From positions 1-64,000 of the forward strand of contig NZ_VZDO01000008.1 of the NCBI RefSeq assembly GCF_008802405.1: 64,000 bases of DNA, given 5' to 3'. The notes under the pieces were generated by a model. That model searched no databases, was not told the origin of the DNA, and worked only from the letters and a program-made list of their open reading frames with translations. The DNA comes from Plantimonas leprariae (GTDB lineage Bacteria > Pseudomonadota > Alphaproteobacteria > Rhizobiales > Rhizobiaceae). A program made the translations under genes and the position numbers. Below, in pieces: positions 26,323 through 33,957 of the stretch (position 1 is its first letter; each line of letters starts with the position of its first letter).

Positions 26323-26438
26323 TGCCGGCCCTGCCCCTCTGGGCGCGGCAACTCGGCTGGATGCTCCTGCTTTGGCTGCTGGGTCTCGGCGTGGTAGGCA
26401 CGCTTGCCTTCATCATCCGCCTTTGGCTCCATGCCTAA
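26322..26438 (+). CDS. DUF2474-type small membrane subunit of bd oxidase
   Basis: A 38-residue gene, starting MPALPLWARQLGWMLLLWLL and ending in FIIRLWLHA, with one membrane helix. Its position directly after cydB (start overlapping the stop as TGATG), its length and its LWxRQLGWMxLLW pattern match DUF2474, the small protein found behind cioAB in many proteobacteria. It is probably a CydX-like accessory subunit that stabilises the oxidase. It overlaps the regulator start by 8 bp. The role of DUF2474 is inferred from position and size. Confidence 0.82.
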   Translation: MPALPLWARQLGWMLLLWLLGLGVVGTLAFIIRLWLHA

Positions 26439-27018
26439 CCGGAACGCGATGCAACTGCCGCCGCTCGTCCAGACCTTCGTGCTCCATTTCGGCGAGATGG
26501 GTTCGCGCTGGGGCATCAACCGTACCGTCGGGCAGATCTACGCGCTGCTCTTCGTCTCCGATCGGGCGCTGAACGCCGAGGAGATCGTCGAGAAGCTCGG
26601 CGTCTCCCGCTCCAACGTCTCGATGGGGCTGAAGGAGCTGCAGGCCTGGAACCTCGTCAAGCTCCAGCACCTGCCGGGCGACCGGCGCGACCATTTCGGC
26701 ACGCCCGACGACATCTGGCAGATCGTCCGGACCCTCGTCGAGGAGCGCAAGAAACGCGAGGTCGACCCGACGCTGACCATGCTGCGCGAGATCCTGATGG
26801 AGGAGCCGCGCTCGCCGGAAGAGCGCCATGCGCAGGAACGCCTGCGCGAGATGCACGACCTCTTCGAGCTCTTCGCCGGCTGGTACGGCGACGTCCGCAA
26901 GCTCGACACCGGGCGCCTCGTCCAACTCCTCACCCTCGGCGCCAAGGTCCAGAAGATCCTCGAGATGAAGGACAAGCTGCGCATCCTGCCGGGATCGAGG
27001 GGCAAGAAGGAAGCGTAG
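26431..27018 (+). CDS. GbsR/MarR-type transcriptional regulator
   Basis: 195 residues of the COG1510/GbsR-like winged-helix type. The HTH is LNAEEIVEKLGVSRSNVSMGLKELQAWNLV (about 50-79), followed by the wing VKLQHLPGDRRDHFGTPDD and a long helical C-terminal dimerisation part. The ATG at 26431 overlaps the DUF2474 stop; ATG 26449, with a GGAA site before it, is an alternative. As last gene of the bd oxidase operon it probably represses that operon through the perfect palindrome at 23821-23842. The inducing signal is unknown; respiratory inhibition or redox state would make sense. Confidence 0.85.
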   Translation: MPNRNAMQLPPLVQTFVLHFGEMGSRWGINRTVGQIYALLFVSDRALNAEEIVEKLGVSRSNVSMGLKELQAWNLVKLQHLPGDRRDHFGTPDDIWQIVRTLVEERKKREVDPTLTMLREILMEEPRSPEERHAQERLREMHDLFELFAGWYGDVRKLDTGRLVQLLTLGAKVQKILEMKDKLRILPGSRGKKEA

Positions 27019-27115
27019 GAGTGCCGGCCGGCGACGGGCGATCGCCGACTGCCGCGTCATCGAGGTCCTCGGCGACCACGGCCGCTGCCTGCACGAGCGG
27101 CACCAGGACAGGGCG

Positions 27116-28357
27116 TCAGTTGCTTCGATGCCGAGGCGCGGCGATGGCGCTTCGAAGTCGCGACAGGACCGTTCGCCCGTCGAGGAACAGGAGCAGGGCG
27201 AGCCCCGTCAGCCCCATCGCGACGGCGGTGCGGACCGAACCCGGATAGCCGGCGAGACGTGTGCCCACCGCGAAGACGCAGGCGAAGATGCCGGCGCTGA
27301 GGAAATAGTTCACCGAGATCAGCGAGCTGCCGAGGCCCGGACGCTCCCGGATGAGGTCCTGCAGATAGGTGATGGGCAGGCTGATCAGGGCGGCGGCGCC
27401 GACCGCGGCCGGCAGCGCCAGCGCGTAGACCTGCCAGCGCTGCGACGCGAAGCTGAGCATCGCCAGATAGGCGACGTAGATGGCGACGCCGGCGGTCAGC
27501 GCGGCGACGTTGCCGACCCGCGACTGGACCCGGGCCCAGACGAAGATCAGCCCGACTTCCAGAAACGCGATGATGCCGACGACGACGCCGATATCGGTCA
27601 TCTTGCCGCCGGCCTGCCCCGTGAGGATCAGCGGCAGGGTCTGATCGTGGGCGTGGACCATGGAACAGATCATGGCGATCGCGAGGATGCGGAGAAGACG
27701 CGGCCGCGAAAGCGCCGCGCCGAACGGCAGGCGGTCGGCCAGCGCGACCGCCGCCGCAGAGCCTTCGCCACGCTCGCGCGGCATGAGGAAAAGCACCAGA
27801 AGCACGCACAGGAAGGCAGCCGCGCTGGCGAGGAGGTAGGCCGGCAGCATGCTGGCCTGCCCGGCGAGGGCGAAGGCCGTGAGACCGGGGACCAGCACCC
27901 AGGCCAGCGATATCATCGCACGCGCGGCTGAGTTCGCCGCCCCGGCATCGCTGCCCTCCATGCGGTTCGCGGCGCTTCGCACGTTGGCGAAGAGAAGCGC
28001 GTTCGTGGAGTTGTAGACCGGCAGGAGGATCAGCACGGCCAGCACGAAGCTCGCCTGCGAGGGAAGCCAGAACACCGTGCCGTAGCCGGTGACGCCGAAC
28101 AGCGTCACGACGAGCATCAGCGAGCGGTAACGGCCGATCCGGTCGGCGAGCGCGCCGATCGTCACGCTGACACAGACGTTCACCGTCGCGGCGAGGAGCA
28201 GCAGAGTGGCGTAGTGCGTGTTGCCGAGGCCGAGTTCCCGGACGCCGATCACGGACTGGTAGGGCCCGGTCGCCGCGCCGGAGAAGCCGAAGCAGAAGAT
28301 CGTCAGCATGCTGGCCCGGATCACCGGGTCGCGAACGGCAACGCTGAGCGAGGGCAT
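27116..28357 (-). CDS. MFS transporter
   Basis: 413-residue major facilitator with 12 predicted membrane helices and a central loop near 200-215 (PRERGEGSAA). The N-terminal half has the MFS loop signature GALADRIGRYRSLMLV (about 68-83). The overall pattern, with GVRELGLGNTHYATLLLL, resembles sugar-efflux (SetA-like) transporters, but the substrate is not determinable. It stands alone, convergent with the bd oxidase operon and separated from the response regulator by 194 bp. Confidence 0.85.
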   Translation of the reverse strand: MPSLSVAVRDPVIRASMLTIFCFGFSGAATGPYQSVIGVRELGLGNTHYATLLLLAATVNVCVSVTIGALADRIGRYRSLMLVVTLFGVTGYGTVFWLPSQASFVLAVLILLPVYNSTNALLFANVRSAANRMEGSDAGAANSAARAMISLAWVLVPGLTAFALAGQASMLPAYLLASAAAFLCVLLVLFLMPRERGEGSAAAVALADRLPFGAALSRPRLLRILAIAMICSMVHAHDQTLPLILTGQAGGKMTDIGVVVGIIAFLEVGLIFVWARVQSRVGNVAALTAGVAIYVAYLAMLSFASQRWQVYALALPAAVGAAALISLPITYLQDLIRERPGLGSSLISVNYFLSAGIFACVFAVGTRLAGYPGSVRTAVAMGLTGLALLLFLDGRTVLSRLRSAIAAPRHRSN

Positions 28358-28551
28358 GGCGAAGAGTCCGGGATGGAAGGCGGCCGGCCGCGCTCGATAC
28401 GGAGCGACGCCGTGCCCGGAGGCAGGCCATATCGCCGTCCGTTCCGCAAGTCGCCGAGACCGGCAAAATGCGCTCGGGGCCGCATGCGGTGTCCGCTACG
28501 TGGCCGGCGACACCATCCGCCCAGTCGCCCGCTTCGGTCTATGCGCGACCG

Positions 28552-28941
28552 TCAGGCCTTGTCGCCGGGTTTGGGTTCGAGGAGGATGCGCACGACGTTG
28601 TCGGGGTCGGCGGGCTTGCGATAGACCGGCACGTCGTCGAGTTCGTTCGGCAGGAACCAGTCGTCGTAGCCGGTGACGAACACGACCCGCACGCCCTTGG
28701 CCTTCAAGGCCGCCGCCACCGGAAACGAGGTCTCGTCGCCCAGCCGGATGTCGAGCACCGCCGCATCCACCCGCGCCGCGGCGATGATCGCCATCGCCCC
28801 TTCCACGTCCGGCACCGGGCCCAGCGCCGTGCCGCCCGCCTGCCGTACCGCCTCCGCCATCTCGGTCGCCAGAAAGTACTCGTCCTCCACCACAAGCACG
28901 TTCTTGCCGACCAGCTCGCCCAAATCACCTGAGATCGTCAT
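28552..28941 (-). CDS. single-domain response regulator
   Basis: 129-residue receiver domain with no output domain. The acidic pocket is Glu19-Asp20 (VVEDEYF), the phospho-acceptor Asp64 (AAVLDIRLG), Thr90 (VFVTGYDD) and Lys109 (VYRKPAD). This CheY-like form with an FxTGYDD...KP signature is typical of alphaproteobacterial receivers served by HWE/HisKA_2 kinases. The ATG at 28941 was taken; the frame extends nine codons further (28968). No kinase gene is next to it. Confidence 0.88.
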   Translation of the reverse strand: MTISGDLGELVGKNVLVVEDEYFLATEMAEAVRQAGGTALGPVPDVEGAMAIIAAARVDAAVLDIRLGDETSFPVAAALKAKGVRVVFVTGYDDWFLPNELDDVPVYRKPADPDNVVRILLEPKPGDKA

Positions 28942-29180
28942 GTCGTCCGCACCGCTACGAGAAAACAAAGTTGCATCCGAACGCCGTGGCGGGAAGACCT
29001 TTACCGTCGAGGACTGCCAATAATGATTCGTCGCGCCTACGCAATTAAATCAATGGGTTGGCGAGCAGGCGGAAGCTTGGCTAACACGGCGTCCTTTTCG
29101 ACGCTACGGGCAATCTTAGTTCGGACTTCCGCCTCCGATCCTGGCCGTCAGGATCCAAGGCCGGCGAAACAGGGGGTCCC

Positions 29181-30191
29181 ATACGCGCCATCGGCTACAA
29201 GGTTCCGGGATCGATCGACCGGGAGGACGCGCTGGTCGACATCGACCTTCCCGATCCGTCCCCGGCCGGCCGCGATCTTCTGGTCGAGGTGAAGGCGGTC
29301 CCCGTCAACCCGGTGGACTACAAGCAGCGACGCGGCACCGGACCGACCGGCGACGGCTGGAAGGTGATCGGCTTCGACGCCTCCGGCATCGTTCGGAGCA
29401 CCGGACCGGAGGTGATGCTGTTCCAGCCGGGGGACGAGGTGTTCTACGCCGGGTCGATCGCGCGGTCCGGCACTAACGCGGAACTCCATCTCGTGGACGA
29501 GCGGATCGTCGGCCGCAAACCCCGCTCGCTCGACTGGGCGGAGGCGGCCGCCCTGCCGCTCACCGCGATCACCGCCTGGGAAGCGCTGTTCGAACGTATG
29601 GAAGTGGGGCGTCCCGTTCCCGGCGCCGCCGGCGCGATCCTCATCGTCGGCGGAGCCGGCGGCGTCGGCTCGATCGCGATCCAGCTCGCCCGCAAGCTGA
29701 CCGAACTCACCGTCATCGCCACCGCCTCGCGACCGGAAACGCAAGCCTGGGCGCGCGAACTCGGCGCCCACCACGTGATCGACCACTCGAAACCCCTGGC
29801 GGCCGAAGTAGCGGCGCTCGGGCTCGGCGCACCGGGCTTCGTGTTCTCCACGACGCAGACCAACGCGCACGCGGCCGAGATCGCCGAGCTGATCGCGCCG
29901 CAGGGCCGGTTCGGCCTGATCGACGGGCTGGCGGAGGCCGGGCTTTTCATGCGGAAATCCGTATCGATCCACTGGGAGCTGATGTTCACGCGGCCGCTGT
30001 TCGAGACCGCCGACATGGGCGACCAGCATCGGCTGCTGACGGAGGTGTCGCGCCTCATCGACGAAGGCGTGCTGCGCACTACGCTGACGGAGCGGCTGGC
30101 GCCGATCGACGCCGCCAACCTGAAGCGCGCCCACGTCGCCCTCGAAAGCGGCACGACGCGCGGCAAGATCGTGCTCGAAGGCTGGGGCTGA
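29181..30191 (+). CDS. zinc-type alcohol dehydrogenase family (quinone-oxidoreductase-like) protein, apparent ATA start
   Basis: MDR-superfamily NAD(P)H-dependent oxidoreductase of about 336 residues. The conserved N-terminus (codons for RAIGYKVPGS, then LPDPSPAGRDLLVEVKAVPV) begins at 29181 with ATA, preceded by a GGGGG ribosome-binding-like run. The first ordinary start in frame is GTG 29289, which would cut off the GroES-like strand. The Rossmann motif is ILIVGGAGGVGSIAIQLA (about residues 154-171), with GFDASGIV near 76. Family members catalyse NADPH-dependent reduction of enones or quinones. No in-frame ATG, GTG or TTG exists between the stop at 29082 and 29289. Confidence 0.8.
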   Translation: MRAIGYKVPGSIDREDALVDIDLPDPSPAGRDLLVEVKAVPVNPVDYKQRRGTGPTGDGWKVIGFDASGIVRSTGPEVMLFQPGDEVFYAGSIARSGTNAELHLVDERIVGRKPRSLDWAEAAALPLTAITAWEALFERMEVGRPVPGAAGAILIVGGAGGVGSIAIQLARKLTELTVIATASRPETQAWARELGAHHVIDHSKPLAAEVAALGLGAPGFVFSTTQTNAHAAEIAELIAPQGRFGLIDGLAEAGLFMRKSVSIHWELMFTRPLFETADMGDQHRLLTEVSRLIDEGVLRTTLTERLAPIDAANLKRAHVALESGTTRGKIVLEGWG

Positions 30192-30338
30192 GCGCTTCCG
30201 GCAAAGCCGGCACGCCGCCCGCTGTCTGTCGTTCGAGTTGTTGAGGGGGCTCACATTCGTAGGGCTCCGTTAAGCCGCTCCAGGCGAATATCGGCGAGGC
30301 GCAATACGTCCGTCGGGTTGCCGGAAAGGTGTCGAGCC

Positions 30339-30776
30339 ATGGAAAAGCGTCGCGCGCAGCGCAAGACGTGCAACGTCAACGGCCGCATCATCACTTTCGA
30401 TGAGGCCGCGGTCTCGCACGAGTGCCGCATCCTCGACATCACCTGCTACGGGGCGCTGATCAAGGTCGAGCGCGACATCTCGATCCCCCGGCAATTCGAG
30501 CTGATGGTCGGCGACTCCCCCCTCACCTATCCGAGCCGGCTGGCGCGCGTGACGAGCCGTGGCATCGGCGTCGAATTCCTCGACCCGTTGCGCGAGGAGA
30601 TCGCGGCGGCGCTCTTGGAAACGCTGTTCCGGGACGAGCTGCTACTCGAAAAGGCCTACGGCGTCGCCGCGCGCAAATCGCCGGTTCGCCAGCGCGTCGA
30701 CGGCGCGGTCGAAACGCTGCTGGACACGGTGATCCAGCGCGGCGAGCGAACGACGACGCTTCGCAAGCTTTCCTGA
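30339..30776 (+). CDS. PilZ-domain c-di-GMP receptor protein
   Basis: 145 residues. The N-terminal RRAQRK provides the RxxxR motif, and LDITCYGALIKV (about 37-48) is the second PilZ motif (D-x-S/T-x-x-G) with Thr in place of Ser. A C-terminal helical region (about 85-145) follows. It probably binds cyclic di-GMP and affects motility or surface traits. The ATG at 30339 gives a start directly before the RxxxR motif. It is convergent with ohr, with a shared hairpin between them. The GGEEF cyclase at 33958-35988 is the nearest possible source of its ligand. Confidence 0.8.
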   Translation: MEKRRAQRKTCNVNGRIITFDEAAVSHECRILDITCYGALIKVERDISIPRQFELMVGDSPLTYPSRLARVTSRGIGVEFLDPLREEIAAALLETLFRDELLLEKAYGVAARKSPVRQRVDGAVETLLDTVIQRGERTTTLRKLS

Positions 30777-30827
30777 CGCCTCGCCGCGACGAGACCAGCC
30801 GCATCGGTCCGGATCCCGAACGTGATC

Positions 30828-30860
30828 GCCCGCGATGCGGTGAAGCATCGCGGGCGTTCT
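30828..30860. terminator. bidirectional hairpin between the PilZ gene and ohr
   Basis: A perfect 11-bp stem GCCCGCGATGC / GCATCGCGGGC with a 6-nt loop (30828-30855), followed by GTTCT, lies midway between two convergent genes. It probably terminates both. Confidence 0.7.
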
Positions 30861-30881
30861 GCGGTTTCGGTCTCGAACGCG

Positions 30882-31310
30882 TCAGACGAGGGTCAGGCCG
30901 ACGTCGACATTCCCGCGCGTCGCGTTGGAATACGGGCAGACCTCGTGCGCGGCGGCGATCAGGCGCTCGCCCGCTTCGCGCTCGACGCCCGGCAGCGCGA
31001 TCGTCAGATCGGCCGTGATGCCGTAGCCGCCCTCCGAACGCGGGCCGAAGCCGACCTCGGCCGAAACGGTGGTCTCCGCCGGCACCTTGACGCCGACCTT
31101 GCCGGAGATGGCGCGCATCGCGCCGAGGAAGCAGGCAGAGTAGCCGGCGGCGAACAGCTTCTCCGGGTTGGCGCCTGGGCCGCCCGGGCCGCCCATCTCC
31201 TTCGGCACGACCAGCTTGACGTCGACGGAGCCGTCGTCGGACTTCGTCGAGCCGTCGCGGCCGCCGCCCGAAGCGGTGGCGGTCGTCTTGTAGATCACGT
31301 CCACGGACAT
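30882..31310 (-). CDS. ohr: organic hydroperoxide resistance protein Ohr
   Basis: 142-residue OsmC/Ohr-family thiol peroxidase that reduces organic and fatty-acid hydroperoxides with lipoylated partners. The two catalytic cysteines are in place: Cys60 (GYSACFLGAM) and Cys125 (HEVCPYSNATRGN). The conserved PEKLFAAGYSACF and NVDVGLTLV ends are present. It is divergent from ohrR across a 267-bp region that carries two copies of a TATCGCGATA palindrome, so peroxide induction through OhrR is likely. Confidence 0.95.
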   Translation of the reverse strand: MSVDVIYKTTATASGGGRDGSTKSDDGSVDVKLVVPKEMGGPGGPGANPEKLFAAGYSACFLGAMRAISGKVGVKVPAETTVSAEVGFGPRSEGGYGITADLTIALPGVEREAGERLIAAAHEVCPYSNATRGNVDVGLTLV

Positions 31311-31474
31311 GGCAGTCCTGCCTTTCGTTGAGAACCTTGGAAAAACGAGGTCGGGTCTTGACCCGTCCAATCGGCCGGCGCCCCTGCCGAGACGATGGAA
31401 GCGGAAAACAAACCGGCAAAGCCCCCGCACCGACCCGAAACCACACCTTCCCAAACCCTTCTCGCAATTACTGT

Positions 31475-31537
31475 TATCGCGATAATTATCTGATAGCAGC
31501 CTTACTTTCGGCTGTCCATCAAAAAGTTATCGCGATA
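31475..31537. promoter_or_regulatory. twin OhrR operators between ohr and ohrR
   Basis: The 10-bp palindrome TATCGCGATA occurs at 31475-31484 (inside TTATCGCGATAA) and again at 31528-31537. The centres are 53 bp apart, about five helical turns. The first lies on the ohr side, the second 40 bp before the ohrR start. Two identical palindromes between a MarR-type peroxide regulator and its target are most simply OhrR binding sites for repressing both promoters. Confidence 0.72.
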
Positions 31538-31577
31538 TGAGTTTTTGTGGTAGCGAAAGGCGATCGGAAGGTACGCC

Positions 31578-32042
31578 ATGCCATCGAAAGCCGCTCCGCT
31601 CGCCCTCGACGATCAGATCTGCTTCGCCCTCTATGGCGCGTCGATGGCGGTTGGCCGCACCTACAAGCCGCTGCTCGACCGGCTGGGCATTACCTATCCA
31701 CAATATCTCGTCCTGTCGGCGCTGTGGGAACGCGATGCATCCAGCGTCGGCGCGATCGCGGACCGCCTGATGCTGGAGTCCTCGACCGTCACGCCGCTGC
31801 TGAAGCGTCTCGCGGAAGCCGGGCTTGTCCGCCGCGAGCGCAACCCGGCGAACGAGCGGCAGGTGATCGTGCGTCTTACGGCGGATGGTCATGCGATGCG
31901 CGAGCGGACCCGCTGCCTCGGCGAGCGCCTGCTCGGCGCGTCCGGCATGACGGTGGACGACCTGAAGCGCATCAATCGGGATGTCCGGGTCCTGCGCGAC
32001 GCCCTCGCCGCAGGCGGGGCGAGCGATCGGTCCGAACGTTAA
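31578..32042 (+). CDS. ohrR: organic peroxide-sensing MarR-family repressor OhrR
   Basis: 154-residue MarR protein. Cys15 in DDQICFALYGAS is the reactive cysteine position of OhrR, and the adjacent ALYGASMAVGRTYKPLL is typical of the family. The winged helix is VGAIADRLMLESSTVTPLLKRL (about 58-79) with wing NERQVIVRLT. Oxidation of the cysteine by organic hydroperoxides releases DNA. It is divergent from its presumed target ohr and probably binds the two palindromes between the genes. Confidence 0.92.
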   Translation: MPSKAAPLALDDQICFALYGASMAVGRTYKPLLDRLGITYPQYLVLSALWERDASSVGAIADRLMLESSTVTPLLKRLAEAGLVRRERNPANERQVIVRLTADGHAMRERTRCLGERLLGASGMTVDDLKRINRDVRVLRDALAAGGASDRSER

Positions 32043-32123
32043 GTTCGCGCCCGCGCCTCGCTTCTCGCGCCCCGCATGGTAAGGGAGCGCGATCCAGGCA
32101 GGCAGGGATGAGGAGCTTCGGGC

Positions 32124-32993
32124 ATGGCTAGGACGGCGTTCATCGGTCTCGGCGTCATGGGTTATCCGATGGCCGGTCACCTGGCGTCGGCCGGCGGCGG
32201 CGACATCGCCGTCTTCAATCGCACCGTGTCGAAGGCCGAGGCTTGGGCGAAGGAACACGGCGGCCGGGCGGCGGCGACGCCTCGCGAAGCCGCGGAAGGC
32301 GCGGAGTTCGTGTTCTGCTGCGTCGGCAACGACGACGACGTCCGCTCCGTCCTCCTCGGCGAAGACGGCGCGCTTGCCGGTATGCGGAGCGGGGCGACGC
32401 TGGTGGATCACACCACCGCCTCCGCCGAACTCGCCCGCGAACTGGAGGCCGCCGCGAAGGCGAAGGGCGTCCGCTTCCTCGATGCCCCGGTTTCCGGCGG
32501 TCAGGCCGGCGCGCAGAACGGCATCCTGACGATCATGGTCGGCGGCGAGGAGGATGCTTTCCAGGCCGCACAGCCGGTGATGGCGGCCTACGGCCGGACG
32601 ATCTCCCGCATGGGGCCGGCGGGAGCCGGGCAGCTCGCGAAGATGATGAACCAGATCTGCATCGCCGGCCTCGTCCAGGGTCTCGCGGAAGCGATCCATT
32701 TCGGCAAGCGCGCCGGCCTCGACACGAAGACCGTCGTCGGCGCGATCTCGAAGGGCGCCGCCGGTTCGTGGCAGATGGAGAACCGGCACGAGAGCATGGA
32801 TGCCGGCCGCTACGACTTCGGCTTCGCCGTCGAGTGGATGCGCAAGGATCTCGGCATCTGCCTGGCGGAAGCGCGCGCCAACGGTGCGAAGCTGCCGGTC
32901 ACCGCCCTCGTCGACCAGTTCTACGCCGAGGTCGAGGCGATGGGCGGGCGGCGTTGGGACACGTCTTCCCTGCTCGCCCGCCTCGAGAAATAG
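32124..32993 (+). CDS. NAD(P)-dependent beta-hydroxyacid dehydrogenase (3-hydroxyisobutyrate / glyoxylate-succinic semialdehyde reductase family)
   Basis: 289 residues. The N-terminal Rossmann motif is FIGLGVMGYPMAGHL (about 5-19) and the substrate signature DAPVSGGQAGAQNG (about 119-132), with catalytic Lys in GAGQLAKMMNQ (about 173). This is the 3-HIBDH superfamily; members reduce glyoxylate, succinic or tartronic semialdehyde, or oxidise 3-hydroxyisobutyrate, and the sequence does not decide among them. It is convergent with the SDR gene, and an inverted repeat CCGGACG/CGTCCGG (32994-33014) spans their ends. Confidence 0.86.
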   Translation: MARTAFIGLGVMGYPMAGHLASAGGGDIAVFNRTVSKAEAWAKEHGGRAAATPREAAEGAEFVFCCVGNDDDVRSVLLGEDGALAGMRSGATLVDHTTASAELARELEAAAKAKGVRFLDAPVSGGQAGAQNGILTIMVGGEEDAFQAAQPVMAAYGRTISRMGPAGAGQLAKMMNQICIAGLVQGLAEAIHFGKRAGLDTKTVVGAISKGAAGSWQMENRHESMDAGRYDFGFAVEWMRKDLGICLAEARANGAKLPVTALVDQFYAEVEAMGGRRWDTSSLLARLEK

Positions 32994-33002
32994 CCGGACG
33001 CC

Positions 33003-33866
<864 letters not shown>

Positions 33867-33957
33867 GAAGTTCGTCGCCGCTCGTCGCGGCGGACCGAGC
33901 GGAGAGCTAGGCGGCAGACGACCGCCGACGAGAGGGGCATCGTCCCGGCTTGATGAA

